Shown here: positions 36,485 to 46,181 of the stretch, piece after piece | Numbering within the stretch: position 1 is the stretch's first letter | How the letters are laid out: every line of letters starts with the position of its first letter | From: a bacterium | GTDB taxonomy: Bacteria > Planctomycetota > UBA1135 > UBA2386 | Direction: 5' to 3' | Assembly: GCA_030432695.1 (NCBI GenBank) | Contig: JAUILN010000007.1 | Coordinates: 186,001-250,000, forward strand | DNA length: 64,000 bases | Program-made: the position numbers and the translations under genes | Notes under the pieces: model-generated | The model's database searches: none | What the model was told of the DNA's origin: nothing | What the model saw: only the letters and a program-made list of their open reading frames with translations

Positions 36485-39400
36485 ATGCGAACCTCCTTGC
36501 TCTTCACCCTGCTCCTCGGCCCGACCGCACTCGCCCAGACGCCGATCGTCGACACGCTGATTGCCGACCTCGACCAGCGACCCGCGAGCGGCAGCGTGCG
36601 GAGCTCGCACCCGGAGCAACCGATCGTGCAGCCCGGGCGGACCCTGTTCACCGCCGCGACTCCCGGCCTGGGCTTCGAACTCTGGGCCACGGACGGGACG
36701 CCCGGCAACCTGGTCCGCATCGACGAGGTCAACACCGGGCCCGCCGGCATCCAGGCGACGATCACGCACCCCGACGGCACGGCGATCGTCAGCAGCCCTG
36801 GCGATGGTGTCGGTCGGGAGCCGCACGCGATCGCGCCCGGCAGCCACACCTACGCGCTGCTCGGCGATCTGCGGCCGGGTCTGGGTGACTCCAACCCACG
36901 GTCGTTCGTCGTCTGGCAAGGCGACGTGTGGTTCGTCGCGAACGACGGCGCCCTCGGCTATCGGCTGTACCGGACCGACGGCACCGCCGCCGGGACGACC
37001 CTGGTGGAGATCCTGCTGCCCGGCGCCCAGCCGGCCTTCCGCAACCCCGGCGTGCAGGTGGGCAACGGCGGCACGCACCTCTACCTGTCGTTCACCGGAC
37101 CGGGTGGCGCGCTGCTGGTGAAGACCTCGCCGAGCGTGCCGAGCCGCGCGATCACTCCCGGCGGCCTCACGCTCTCCGCAGCGCAGCTCGGCAAGGGCCT
37201 GTCCGCCGGACTCGCGAGCGGGATCGTCTTCTACATGGAGAGCGCGCCGGGCCGGAGCTACGAGCCCTGGTTCACCGACGGCACCTCGGCCGGCACCATC
37301 CCGTTGGGCCCGTTGGACCCCGGCAACCCGAACGGCAGCCAACCGCGGATGTTGGGCAGCGACGACTCACGGGTCTGGTTCGACGCCAGCAGTCCTGCGG
37401 GTCGGGAACTGTGGATCACCGACGGCACGCCCGCGGGCACCCGCATGGTGGTCGACCTGCTGCCCGGCAGCGAGTCGGGCCGCTCCGGCGATGGCTTCGT
37501 ACTGCTCACGAACGGCGACGCGCTGTTCAGCGGAACCGACACCAGCGCCACCGCTCCGCCGATCCTGTTCCGCAGCGATGGCACGGCCGCCGGGACGCGC
37601 CGGGTTCCCGCCTCGCCCAGCGATGGCCGACCGACCTCTCCCGACTCGCTGATGCTCCACCAGGGCAGCGTGTGGATGACCGGCACGAGCAGCGGCGACT
37701 CGTACGACCTGTGGAGCTACGACCCGCTAGCCGACGCCCTGGCCCGGCGCTGGTCGCCGCCCACTCCCTCGACCGCGCTGCCGGCCGTCCTCCTCGGCCC
37801 CACACCGAACGGCCTGCTGCTGAGGGTCGACGACGGCATCCACGGCCGCGAGCCGTGGCTCTTCGACCCGACCACGAACACCGGATCCCTCCTCGCCAAC
37901 CTGTATCCGGATGGCGGCAACCGGGGCAGCAGCATCGCCGGACTCGGCAGCCACCGCGGTCTCGCGCTGTTCCAGGCGATCGACGGGGTGCACGGAGTGC
38001 AGGTCTGGGCGACCGATGGCTCATCGGCCGGGACGCAGCGGATCACCAACCACGTCGGCGACATCCTCCGACAGCTCCGACCGGTGGCCGACACCTTCGG
38101 CGGGTTCGTCTACCTCGCGACCCGCTTTCCGTTCCCCGCCACACCGACCACCCAGCTCTGGTCGACCGATGGCAGCCCCGGCACCGACGTGCTCCTGCAC
38201 GACTTCCGCTCGAACGGCGACACGATCCTGGTCGACGACGTGTTGCGCTTCGAAGGGCGGATCCTGTTCCGCGCCGGGCGCTTCCAGAACCAGGTGTGGT
38301 GGGAGTCCGACGGCACGCCTGCGGGCACCAGGCCCTACGCGGAGTTCAGCGGCTTCCCAGATCTCGAGCTGTCGTTCGAACACCGCGGGCTGCTCTGGGG
38401 CACCAACCAGGAAGCCGGTCGCGGCCGTGAGGTGTGGGTCTCCGACGGCACCGCCGCGGGCACCCGCCTGGTCTTCGACATCGCCGCCGGCCTCGCGTCG
38501 TCGCGCCCCGAGCAGCTCCATCCGGTCCCTGGCGGGATCCTGTTCGCGGCCGACGACGGACTACACGGCGCGGAACCATGGTTCTCCGACGGCACCGCGA
38601 CAGGCACCCGCCTCGTCAGCGATCTGAACCCCGGGCCGAACGGTAGCCGGCCACGCCAGTTCACCGCGACCGCGCAGGGCGTGGTGTTCCAGGCCGCGAC
38701 GTCGAGTGCCCCCGGTCGACTGTGGCGCACCGACGGCACCGCTTCAGGCACGCAGCCCCTCGGGCAGGCAACCGGCGCTCCGGCCGGCTTCGCCGCCGCG
38801 AACGGCCGCGCGCTGTTCTGGAACGAGATCGTCTCGCCGAGCCTCGGCAACGTCGTCGAACTGTGGCGCACCGACGGCACCGCGAGCGGCACCTTCGGCA
38901 CCGGGGCCTACGTCCAGGAGTTCGATACCGCGAACGCGCCGCCGCTGTTCGTCCTCGGCGACGGCGACGAGGTCGCGTTCCAGGGCTTCGGCGCCACGCA
39001 CGGCGTGGAACTCTGGCTCAGCGACGGCACCGTCGCCGGCACCCGCGTGCTCGCCGACAGCGCCGCCGGCCCCGAGGACAGCTTGCCCATGGACCTGATC
39101 CGCGCCGGCAACCACCTGCTGTTCACCGCCGACTCGCTGGCCCACGGCCGCGAACTCCACGGCATCCCCTACGCACCGACCGGCGCCTGGCTCGCCCGAC
39201 CCTTCGGCCGCGGTTGCGGTGCCGAACTCGCGGTCTCCGGCAGTGCCACCCTCGGCGCCAGCCTGACCCTCGACGTGTCGAGCGCACCGGGCGCCGCGAC
39301 CGCGCTGCTGTTCGGCCTCGACCGCGACGACACCGCGCTGGCGCCCGGCTGCTTCCGCCACGTCGCGGTGCCGATCACCGTCGGCGCCCTCACCGCCGAT

Positions 39401-39556
39401 GCTCAGGGTGTCGCGAGCTTCCCGCTCGCAGTGCCCAACGTCCCCGCACTGGTCGGCGACCTGCTGCACTTCCAGGCCTTCGCGGCCGTGCCCGGTGGCC
39501 CGCTGCTCGGCGCGGTCGCGGGGACTCCTGGCTTGGAGGTGGTGTTGGGGAGGTGA
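36485..39556 (+). CDS. ELWxxDGT-repeat exported protein, array member 9
   Basis: The product is 1023 residues from ATG 36485 with signal peptide MRTSLLFTLLLGPTALAQ and mature start TPIVDTLIADLDQRP. It is the intact sister of member 8. The 40-bp spacers before the two genes are also alike (GTGAC, then GGCACC, GGAC and CCATGCGAAC). Eighteen units were counted, with degenerate units 2 (EPHAIAPGSHTY), 4 (LLVKTSPSVPSR), 8 (DLWSYDPLADAL) and 9 (EPWLFDPTTNTG). Unit 12 is VWWESDGT and units 15 and 16 both read RLW/ELWRTDGTASGT, features found only in this pair. The C-terminal domain protein sequence is identical to member 8's until the last residues (here EVVLGR). Upstream frame to 36287 is a shadow of member 8. 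Confidence 0.92.
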   Translation: MRTSLLFTLLLGPTALAQTPIVDTLIADLDQRPASGSVRSSHPEQPIVQPGRTLFTAATPGLGFELWATDGTPGNLVRIDEVNTGPAGIQATITHPDGTAIVSSPGDGVGREPHAIAPGSHTYALLGDLRPGLGDSNPRSFVVWQGDVWFVANDGALGYRLYRTDGTAAGTTLVEILLPGAQPAFRNPGVQVGNGGTHLYLSFTGPGGALLVKTSPSVPSRAITPGGLTLSAAQLGKGLSAGLASGIVFYMESAPGRSYEPWFTDGTSAGTIPLGPLDPGNPNGSQPRMLGSDDSRVWFDASSPAGRELWITDGTPAGTRMVVDLLPGSESGRSGDGFVLLTNGDALFSGTDTSATAPPILFRSDGTAAGTRRVPASPSDGRPTSPDSLMLHQGSVWMTGTSSGDSYDLWSYDPLADALARRWSPPTPSTALPAVLLGPTPNGLLLRVDDGIHGREPWLFDPTTNTGSLLANLYPDGGNRGSSIAGLGSHRGLALFQAIDGVHGVQVWATDGSSAGTQRITNHVGDILRQLRPVADTFGGFVYLATRFPFPATPTTQLWSTDGSPGTDVLLHDFRSNGDTILVDDVLRFEGRILFRAGRFQNQVWWESDGTPAGTRPYAEFSGFPDLELSFEHRGLLWGTNQEAGRGREVWVSDGTAAGTRLVFDIAAGLASSRPEQLHPVPGGILFAADDGLHGAEPWFSDGTATGTRLVSDLNPGPNGSRPRQFTATAQGVVFQAATSSAPGRLWRTDGTASGTQPLGQATGAPAGFAAANGRALFWNEIVSPSLGNVVELWRTDGTASGTFGTGAYVQEFDTANAPPLFVLGDGDEVAFQGFGATHGVELWLSDGTVAGTRVLADSAAGPEDSLPMDLIRAGNHLLFTADSLAHGRELHGIPYAPTGAWLARPFGRGCGAELAVSGSATLGASLTLDVSSAPGAATALLFGLDRDDTALAPGCFRHVAVPITVGALTADAQGVASFPLAVPNVPALVGDLLHFQAFAAVPGGPLLGAVAGTPGLEVVLGR
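38787..39532 (+). repeat. 746-bp near-identical tract (copy 2)
   Basis: This is the partner of 35675-36420. Beyond 39532 the two genes diverge again (gcctcgaagtg versus gcttggaggtg), so similarity stops 24 bp before the stop codon. Confidence 0.95.
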
Positions 39557-39623
39557 GGTGATTCGCCGCACCTCCCGCCGCACACCACAACACCACCGGA
39601 CCACCCACCCGCCTCCACCCACC

Positions 39624-42600
39624 ATGAGTACCCCCGAACCGATGCAGAGAGTCCGCGACCTGTGCGCGCTCGCCGCCCTCCTTCCACTCGCCGTCGCGAC
39701 CGCGCAGAGCCCCGTCACCGACACGCTGCTCGTCGATCTCGACATCGGCCCACCCGGGTTCCTGCGCTCGTCGCGCCCGGTGCTGGTCGCGGCAGCGCCG
39801 GGACGCGCTTGGTTCCGCGCCGGTGATTCGCTGGACGGCCGTGAGTTCTGGACGACCGATGGGACGGCGCACGGCACGGTCCAGCTCGGTGACCTGGTCG
39901 AAGGTCCGGACAACCTCTCCGACGACGTGAGCGCGCTCGTCCTGCCGAACGGGATCTTCCTCGCGGTCGCCGACTCGACAGCCCACGGTCGCGAGCTCTT
40001 CGTCTCGGATCCAACCGGCACGCCACTGCGCCTGCTGCACGACTTCCAACCCGGCGCAGCGTCTTCCGACATCTCGTCGCTGGTGCCCTGGCAGGGCGAA
40101 GCCTGGTTCACCGTGACGACCCCCGCCCACGGCACGGAGCTGTGGCGCACCGACGGCACCGTTGCCGGAACGCGGCTGGCCGACGAGCTGGTTCCTGGAC
40201 CCGGTTCGATCGCGTTCCGACCAGGCAGTTTGCTGGGCATCGGCACCAAGCTGTTCTTCGTCGCCGGCTCGCCGGCGCAGCTCTACGTGAAGGACGGCCC
40301 GGCCAGCGCGCCGGTGGTGGTCTCGCCCGCGGGGCTCGACATCGGCTCGGACGGTCCCTGGTACATGGGTGGCATCGCGGGGAAGCTGCTGTTCCCGGCG
40401 CGCGGAACGACGGGCGGACTCGAACCGTGGATCTCCGACGGCACGCCGGCGGGCACGATGTTGCTGGCGGACCTGTCGGGGGACGCCACCTCGAGTCTCT
40501 CGCAGCTGATCGCAAGTGACGGACAGCGGGCGTGGATCGTCGCCACCGAGGCAAGTCGCGGCTTCGAACTGTGGACGACCGACGGAACGACCGCGGGGAC
40601 CCGACTGGTCACCGATCTGGCTCCGGGACCGGCGAGCGGGGTGCAGCCGACGACCCGGTCGCTGCTCCTTCCCGGCGGCGAGCTGCTGTTCGTCGGCGAC
40701 GACGGCGGAGGAGCCGGCCTCGAGCTGTGGCGCTCCGACGGCACCGCCGCGGGTACGCGATTGGTCGCCGATCTGAGCCTGGGCGCGGCATCGTCGAATC
40801 CACGGTCGCTCAGCTTCGTGCAAGGCGAGGTCTGGTTCACCGCTTCCACCGCGGGCGAAGGCGACGAGCTGTTCCGCTACGACCCGGCGACCGACCGCGT
40901 GACGATCCACGTCGACCTCGTGCCAGGCCCGGAGTCCTCGGACGCGGCAGCGCTCCTCGACCTCGGCGGGGGCGCGATCCTGGTCAGCGCGTGGACCCCC
41001 ACGCACGGCACCGAACTGCGCACCACCACCAGCGCGTTGCCCGGCACGATCACCCTGCTGCGCGACATCGACCAGGATGGCAACGGCAGCTCGGATCCCG
41101 ACGACGCCTTCGCGCACCGCGGCCGGCTGTGGTTCGTCGCCGACCTCCCGGCGACCGGGCGCGAGCCTTGGATCACCGACGGCACACCCGCAGGCACGGT
41201 GTCGCTCGGCGACCTGAATCCAGGACCGCTCGGTTCCGTGCCGCGCGGAATCGGAGGAGTCGGCGACCGGCTGCTGTTCGGCACCTTCCTGAACGGCTCG
41301 GTCGATCTCTGGGCCAGCGACGGGACCGCTACCGGCACGCAGCGACTGCGCACGCTGGCCACGACGACTTCCGGGTCCGTGCAGCGTGGCCTGCTCCTCG
41401 CCGACGACCTGCTGCTGTTCGTGTTGCGCGACGGGGCCCGCTCCCGTCTCTGGCGCACCGACGGCACGGCCGCAGGAACCATGGAGATCCCGTTGGCGGC
41501 CTCCGCGGAACCACTCGAACTCGAGATCGCCGTCGACGGCCGGGCCTTCGCAAGGATCCGCAGCCGCTTCGGTGACCGTGAGCTCCTGACCACCGACGGC
41601 ACCCAGGTCGGCACCCTGCATTGGGACCTCTTTCCGGGCACGCTGGGTTCCAGACCGTCCGCCTTCGCAGCGGTCCCCGGTGGCGCGGTGTTCGTCGCGA
41701 CCGACAGCCGTTTCCACCGCGAGTTGTGGTTCGCCGGCGGCACGCCGCTCGGCGTGCGGATGATCGCCGAGCTCGAGCCGGGTCCGGTCGGTGTCGAGCT
41801 CCTGGGAGTCGCATCGGCGGGTCGGTTTGCGATCGCGAAGGTGCGGGGCCAGCAGTCGCTCGAAGACATGATGTGGCGGACCGACGGGACGACCGCGGGC
41901 ACGGTGCGCATCGACCAGGCGCTTCCCGCCGGCGTGGTATCCACCGCCGAGTACCTCACCGCGGCGGGCGACCAGGTGTTCTTCTGGTGTCGTCCTACCG
42001 GCTCGACCGAACACCAACTCTGGATCACCGACGGAACCTCGGGTGGCTTCCGCCCGGTCCGCACGACAGGGCTGGGCCCAGGAGCGTCTCCGCTGTACGC
42101 GATCGGTGACGGCACCCACGTTGCCTTCACCCGCGCCGACCCGACCTTCGGCACCGAGCTGTGGATCAGCGACGGCACCGCGGCGGGGACGCGCGTGCTG
42201 ACCGACTCCGCACCCGGCCGGCTGAGTGCCTTCCCCGGGGCAGTGACGAGACTGGGCAACCACGTGCTCTTCACCGCGGACGACCGCAGCACCGGAGTCG
42301 AGTGGCACACCGTGGACCTCGGCGCGACCGGTGCCTGGGTCGCTTCGAGATACGGCACCGGCTGCGGGATCGACCTCCAGGTCCTCGGCTCACCGACCCT
42401 CGGCGACCCGTTCACCCTGACGGTGGAGACCGCCACCGCGAACGCACCGACGCAGCTGCTGTTCAGCCCGGTGCCGGCCTGGGACCGACTCGCCTCAGGC
42501 TGCCTGCTGCACCTGGTCCAACCGGACACGGTCGCTGCCCTGCTCGCGGATGGCACCGGCGACGCGAGCGTGTCGTTCACCGTCCCGAACGTCCCCGCAC

Positions 42601-42707
42601 TGCTCGGCGACCTGCTGCACTTCCAGGCCTTCGCGATGGTGCCGGGCGGCCCGCTGTTCGGCACGGTCGCGGGGACTCCGGGGTTGGAGGTGGTGGTGGG
42701 GAGGTGA
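39624..42707 (+). CDS. ELWxxDGT-repeat exported protein, array member 10
   Basis: From ATG 39624 the product is 1027 residues. The in-frame ATG at 39642 gives a tighter signal peptide, MQRVRDLCALAALLPLAVATAQ, and is equally possible. The mature start SPVTDTLLVDLDIGPPG is close to that of member 1. It has eighteen units. Unit 4 is QLYVKDGPASAPV, unit 8 ELFRYDPATDRV, unit 9 ELRTTTSALPGT, unit 14 ELWFAGGTPLGV and unit 16 DGTSGGFRPV. These place it with members 1, 2, 3 and 7. The end is GTGCGIDLQ ... ASGCLLHL ... VPNVPALLGDLLHF ... GLEVVVGR. It follows member 9 after 67 bp with an A/C-rich, purine-poor leader (cacaccacaacaccaccgg). Member 11 starts 184 bp later. Confidence 0.9.
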   Translation: MSTPEPMQRVRDLCALAALLPLAVATAQSPVTDTLLVDLDIGPPGFLRSSRPVLVAAAPGRAWFRAGDSLDGREFWTTDGTAHGTVQLGDLVEGPDNLSDDVSALVLPNGIFLAVADSTAHGRELFVSDPTGTPLRLLHDFQPGAASSDISSLVPWQGEAWFTVTTPAHGTELWRTDGTVAGTRLADELVPGPGSIAFRPGSLLGIGTKLFFVAGSPAQLYVKDGPASAPVVVSPAGLDIGSDGPWYMGGIAGKLLFPARGTTGGLEPWISDGTPAGTMLLADLSGDATSSLSQLIASDGQRAWIVATEASRGFELWTTDGTTAGTRLVTDLAPGPASGVQPTTRSLLLPGGELLFVGDDGGGAGLELWRSDGTAAGTRLVADLSLGAASSNPRSLSFVQGEVWFTASTAGEGDELFRYDPATDRVTIHVDLVPGPESSDAAALLDLGGGAILVSAWTPTHGTELRTTTSALPGTITLLRDIDQDGNGSSDPDDAFAHRGRLWFVADLPATGREPWITDGTPAGTVSLGDLNPGPLGSVPRGIGGVGDRLLFGTFLNGSVDLWASDGTATGTQRLRTLATTTSGSVQRGLLLADDLLLFVLRDGARSRLWRTDGTAAGTMEIPLAASAEPLELEIAVDGRAFARIRSRFGDRELLTTDGTQVGTLHWDLFPGTLGSRPSAFAAVPGGAVFVATDSRFHRELWFAGGTPLGVRMIAELEPGPVGVELLGVASAGRFAIAKVRGQQSLEDMMWRTDGTTAGTVRIDQALPAGVVSTAEYLTAAGDQVFFWCRPTGSTEHQLWITDGTSGGFRPVRTTGLGPGASPLYAIGDGTHVAFTRADPTFGTELWISDGTAAGTRVLTDSAPGRLSAFPGAVTRLGNHVLFTADDRSTGVEWHTVDLGATGAWVASRYGTGCGIDLQVLGSPTLGDPFTLTVETATANAPTQLLFSPVPAWDRLASGCLLHLVQPDTVAALLADGTGDASVSFTVPNVPALLGDLLHFQAFAMVPGGPLFGTVAGTPGLEVVVGR

Positions 42708-42891
42708 GCGTCTGCTCGACTCCCCAGGCTCGGGAGGGATTCCCGCGCCGCTGCCCAGGGTTCGAAGCGGCCGGGCTCCGACGTCGCGACCACACCCCCG
42801 CTCGGCTCGGCCGACGGTAGGGTAACGCGAGACCCCATCCTGCCGCGCCTGCCCCCCGGCCGCGGTCAGGGAGACCCGAACTCGCGGCCCG

Positions 42892-45800
42892 ATGACCAGT
42901 CGAACTCCCGCTCCGTACCTCACGCTGCTGCTCCTCCTCGGAGCAGCGGCCCCTGCCCAGTCGCCCCGGTCGCCGACGCTGCTGGTCGACATCAACACCA
43001 ATCCCGGCGTCGCCCCGCGATCGTCCCTGCCGAGCCCGGAACTCTCCTCGCGCGGCACTGCCTGGTTCAGCGCGGTCACGACCGAACACGGCGTGGAACT
43101 CTGGATCACCGACGGCACTTCGGCCGGCACGCGGATCTTCGACGAGTTGGGCAGCGGCGCGCGGGCCAGCTCCTACCACGCGAGCGTCGAACTCCCCAAC
43201 GGCACGATCGTAGCGTCGTGCTGGTCACCAACGGTCGGGGGCGCCGTGTTCGTCGCGCGACCTGGAGCGACGCGCTGGACGCTGCTCGTCGATCCGCAAC
43301 CCGCCACCAACGACTACGCACCACGTCTTCCGGTGGTGTGGAACGGCGAATGCTGGTTCCTCGCCGACGACGGCACGAACGGCACGGAGCTGTGGCGCAC
43401 CGACGGCACTCCGGCTGGCACGCGGGTGGTCGAGGACCTGCCCGGCCTCCAGAACGACGGCATGTTGTCCATCACCGGGATGCTGCCGACCGCCAGCGGA
43501 CTGTGGATCACCGAGGGGATCACCGGGGATCGGCTGCTATGGAAGGCGTCGCCGACGACGCCCACGGTCGAGGTCGATGATCCGACGGGGCAGATCGAGG
43601 TCCGGCAACCCTTCGGGTCGATCGGCAATCGCGGTCTGCTGTTCTCCGGGAGGACCTTCGCGGATGGCGAAGACCTGTGGTTCACCGACGGCACCACTGC
43701 GGGCACGGTGCTGCTGGTCGACATCCGACCGGGTTCGTTCTCGAGCCGACCCCGACTGCGGGCGGCCGAGCCCAACCGGATCTGGTTCACGGCCAGCAGC
43801 ACCATGGCCGGCCAAGAGCTTTGGATCACGGATGGCACTGCGGCCGGTACCCGGCTGGTCCGCGACAACTGGCCGGGCTCGCAAGCCGGAGCTGGCTCGC
43901 ATGCGGTCGCGGCGTTCGGCGGTCTGGTGTTCGCGGGTGCGGATCCCAACGTGGGGAGCGAACTCTTCTTCAGCGACGGGACGACGGCCGGAACCGGAGT
44001 GCTGCTCGACATCCTGCCCGGCAGCCGCGGGTCCGATCCGAGCAACTTCGTGCTGTTCCGCAACCGCGTCTGGTTCCAGGCCGACGATGGGGTCTCCGGG
44101 CGCGAGCTGTGGAGCACCGATGGCACGGCTGCCGGCACGCGGCGCGAAGTCGACCTGCGCGCCGGTCCGGACTCCAGCGGCGCGCGCGTCCTCGGTGACA
44201 CCGCCGCGGGACTCCTGCTGCGTGCCGACGACGGCGTCAGCGGCGGGGAGCCGTGGATCTTCGACCCGGTCACCAGCACCGCGCGACTCCTCGCCAACCT
44301 CGCCCCGGAACCGACCAACGCCGGTTCGGGGGTCCATCTGCCGACCCGTCACGATCTGTTCACGCTGTTCGTCGGCGCCCGCGGCGCCCTCCAGGCCGAG
44401 TGCTTCGCGACCCGCGGAACGGCGGCCAGCACGGTGGTTCTGCCGATCACGCCGCAGAGCAGCATCACCTCCTTCTCGATCGTCGGCGCGCTGCCCACCG
44501 GCCTCGTGGTGCAGACGCTCCCGATCTTCAACAGCCCTCCCGAACTGTGGTTCACCGACGGCACTGCCGGGGGCACGCGCCTCGTCGCGACCGGCAGCAG
44601 GCGCGTCACGCAGATCACCGCCACCGGGATCGGCTTCGAGGGACGCCTGTGGTTCCGCTGGGACGACGGGTCGGGGATCGCATTGTGGTCCACCGACGGG
44701 ACCCCGACCGGAACCAGCCCGGCGCCCGGCTTCCCGAACGGCACGACGTTCGAACCCGAGCTGGCGCACGGTGGCGTGATGTGGGGCACCGGCACGGATG
44801 CCACCCACGGCCGCGAGCCCTGGACCAGCGACGGCACCGAGGCCGGCACGCGACTCGTCGCCGACGTCGCCACCGGTGCCATGGATTCGGACAGCTTCGG
44901 CTTCACGCCGCTCGGCTCGCGCGTGTTCTTCCGCGCGCGCACCGCCGCGGCCGGTCGGGAGCCATGGATCACCGACGGAACTCCGGCCGGCACGTTCCAA
45001 CTCGCGAACGTCTCCCCCGGCACCGGCGACGCCGCCGGTTGGCTGCAGGAGTCCCTCGGCGACCGCGTGGTGTTCCTCGCTGGCAATCCCACGACCGGAC
45101 CGGAGCCGTGGGTCACCGACGGCACGGTCGCCGGCACCCGGTTGCTCGCCGACACCCGGCCGGGCCCCGACCGGGATCCGCTGACCAACCTCGTCCGTGC
45201 CGGGGATCGGGCGCTGTTCTACGCGCCGCTGGGGTCGGGCGGCCTCGGCATCTGGACGACCGACGGCACGCCGGCCGGCACGATCCGCGTTCTCGACAAC
45301 GCGAGCCTGGGAGTGACGGTCCGCAGTCCCGTCTATCCGGTGGGCGACGATGGCTCGTTCGTGTTCCTCGCGGTCGACCCCGTCCACGGCGAAGAACTCT
45401 GGGCCAGCGACGGCACGCTCGCCGGCACCCGCATCGTCGCCGACTCGAATGTCGGCCCCGCCGATGGCAGCCCCAAGAACTTCGTCCGCTTCGGCGACGG
45501 CCTGCTGTTCGAAGCCGACGACGGCGACACCGGTCCCGAACTGCATCGACTCCCGCTCGCCGACTTCGGCTTCGCGGTGGCGCACACCTACGGCCGCGGC
45601 TGCGGCGCGCACATCTCTGCGGACGGCACGCCGGGAGTCGGCAGCTCGTTCACGATCCGCATCGATGCCTCGGCACCCGGTGGCGCGGCCGGCCTGGTCG
45701 TCGGCAGCGGACCTGCGGTCGACGTCCGGGGACCGGGCTGCGAGATCAACGTGCAATCTCCTGCTGCCCTGGGCAACTACGCGACCGATGCGCAGGGGGC

Positions 45801-45945
45801 TGCACGGCTGACTGTCGCGGTGCCGAACGATCCCGCGCTGCTCGGCGCACATCTCCACCTCCAGTCGGTGCACCTGCGCAGAGGCGGGCCGCTGTTCGGT
45901 TCGCTCGAGCTGACCGAGGGCCTGGAGCTGCTGGTCGGCGACTGA
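42892..45945 (+). CDS. ELWxxDGT-repeat exported protein, array member 11
   Basis: The product is 1017 residues. ATG 42892 gives MTSRTPAPYLTLLLLLGAAAPAQ and mature SPRSPTLLVDINTNPG. I mapped its units one by one. Unit 1 is ELWITDGT, units 2 (AVFVARPGATRW) and 4 (RLLWKASPTTPT) are degenerate, units 5-8 are regular, unit 9 is EPWIFDPVTSTAR and unit 10 ECFATRGTAAST. Units 11-17 are regular and unit 18 is ELHRLPLADFGF. The C-terminal domain (GRGCGAHIS, GPGCEINV, VPNDPALLGAHLHLQ, GLELLVGD) ends in Asp instead of Arg. Upstream, GTAGGGTAACGC near 42820 could include a -10. The last 405 bp are nearly identical to those of member 12. Confidence 0.9.
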   Translation: MTSRTPAPYLTLLLLLGAAAPAQSPRSPTLLVDINTNPGVAPRSSLPSPELSSRGTAWFSAVTTEHGVELWITDGTSAGTRIFDELGSGARASSYHASVELPNGTIVASCWSPTVGGAVFVARPGATRWTLLVDPQPATNDYAPRLPVVWNGECWFLADDGTNGTELWRTDGTPAGTRVVEDLPGLQNDGMLSITGMLPTASGLWITEGITGDRLLWKASPTTPTVEVDDPTGQIEVRQPFGSIGNRGLLFSGRTFADGEDLWFTDGTTAGTVLLVDIRPGSFSSRPRLRAAEPNRIWFTASSTMAGQELWITDGTAAGTRLVRDNWPGSQAGAGSHAVAAFGGLVFAGADPNVGSELFFSDGTTAGTGVLLDILPGSRGSDPSNFVLFRNRVWFQADDGVSGRELWSTDGTAAGTRREVDLRAGPDSSGARVLGDTAAGLLLRADDGVSGGEPWIFDPVTSTARLLANLAPEPTNAGSGVHLPTRHDLFTLFVGARGALQAECFATRGTAASTVVLPITPQSSITSFSIVGALPTGLVVQTLPIFNSPPELWFTDGTAGGTRLVATGSRRVTQITATGIGFEGRLWFRWDDGSGIALWSTDGTPTGTSPAPGFPNGTTFEPELAHGGVMWGTGTDATHGREPWTSDGTEAGTRLVADVATGAMDSDSFGFTPLGSRVFFRARTAAAGREPWITDGTPAGTFQLANVSPGTGDAAGWLQESLGDRVVFLAGNPTTGPEPWVTDGTVAGTRLLADTRPGPDRDPLTNLVRAGDRALFYAPLGSGGLGIWTTDGTPAGTIRVLDNASLGVTVRSPVYPVGDDGSFVFLAVDPVHGEELWASDGTLAGTRIVADSNVGPADGSPKNFVRFGDGLLFEADDGDTGPELHRLPLADFGFAVAHTYGRGCGAHISADGTPGVGSSFTIRIDASAPGGAAGLVVGSGPAVDVRGPGCEINVQSPAALGNYATDAQGAARLTVAVPNDPALLGAHLHLQSVHLRRGGPLFGSLELTEGLELLVGD
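45541..45945 (+). repeat. 3' tract shared with 48852-49256 (copy 1)
   Basis: The last 405 bp of array member 11 align without gaps (offset 3311) to the last 405 bp of member 12 with only a handful of differences. The tract covers the end of unit 18 and the whole C-terminal domain. Confidence 0.85.
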
Positions 45946-46181
45946 CGCATGGGCGCAGGGCACTCCGCGAAGGAGGGTCGATGAGCTGTCGTGAGGTCGG
46001 GCGCGTGGAACGCGGTGTCGCAGATCCGCGGCGGTGAGAGATCGAGCGTCGGGACGCGCGGCGATCGCGCACCGCATCGACGCCGGCCGATCCAGGTGCT
46101 TCGACCCCGGACGAGGCGTCTGCGGCAAGATGGCGCAGCCGATCCATCCGGCGGTACGAGCCTTGCCTTCGCGCGCGCCCC

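Noticed and set aside
29788-36849. Minus-strand open frame of 2,353 codons antisense to array members 6-9
   Set aside because: It is a shadow frame. In this GC-rich DNA the strong third-position bias keeps the antisense frame open across every array gene. Its product is Arg/Gly/Ala-rich without domains and crosses several genes and spacers.
45946-46181. Small gene in the 236-bp spacer before array member 12
   Set aside because: Short frames exist (for example from 45991 and 46034), but they run on into member 12 out of frame and have no recognisable features.
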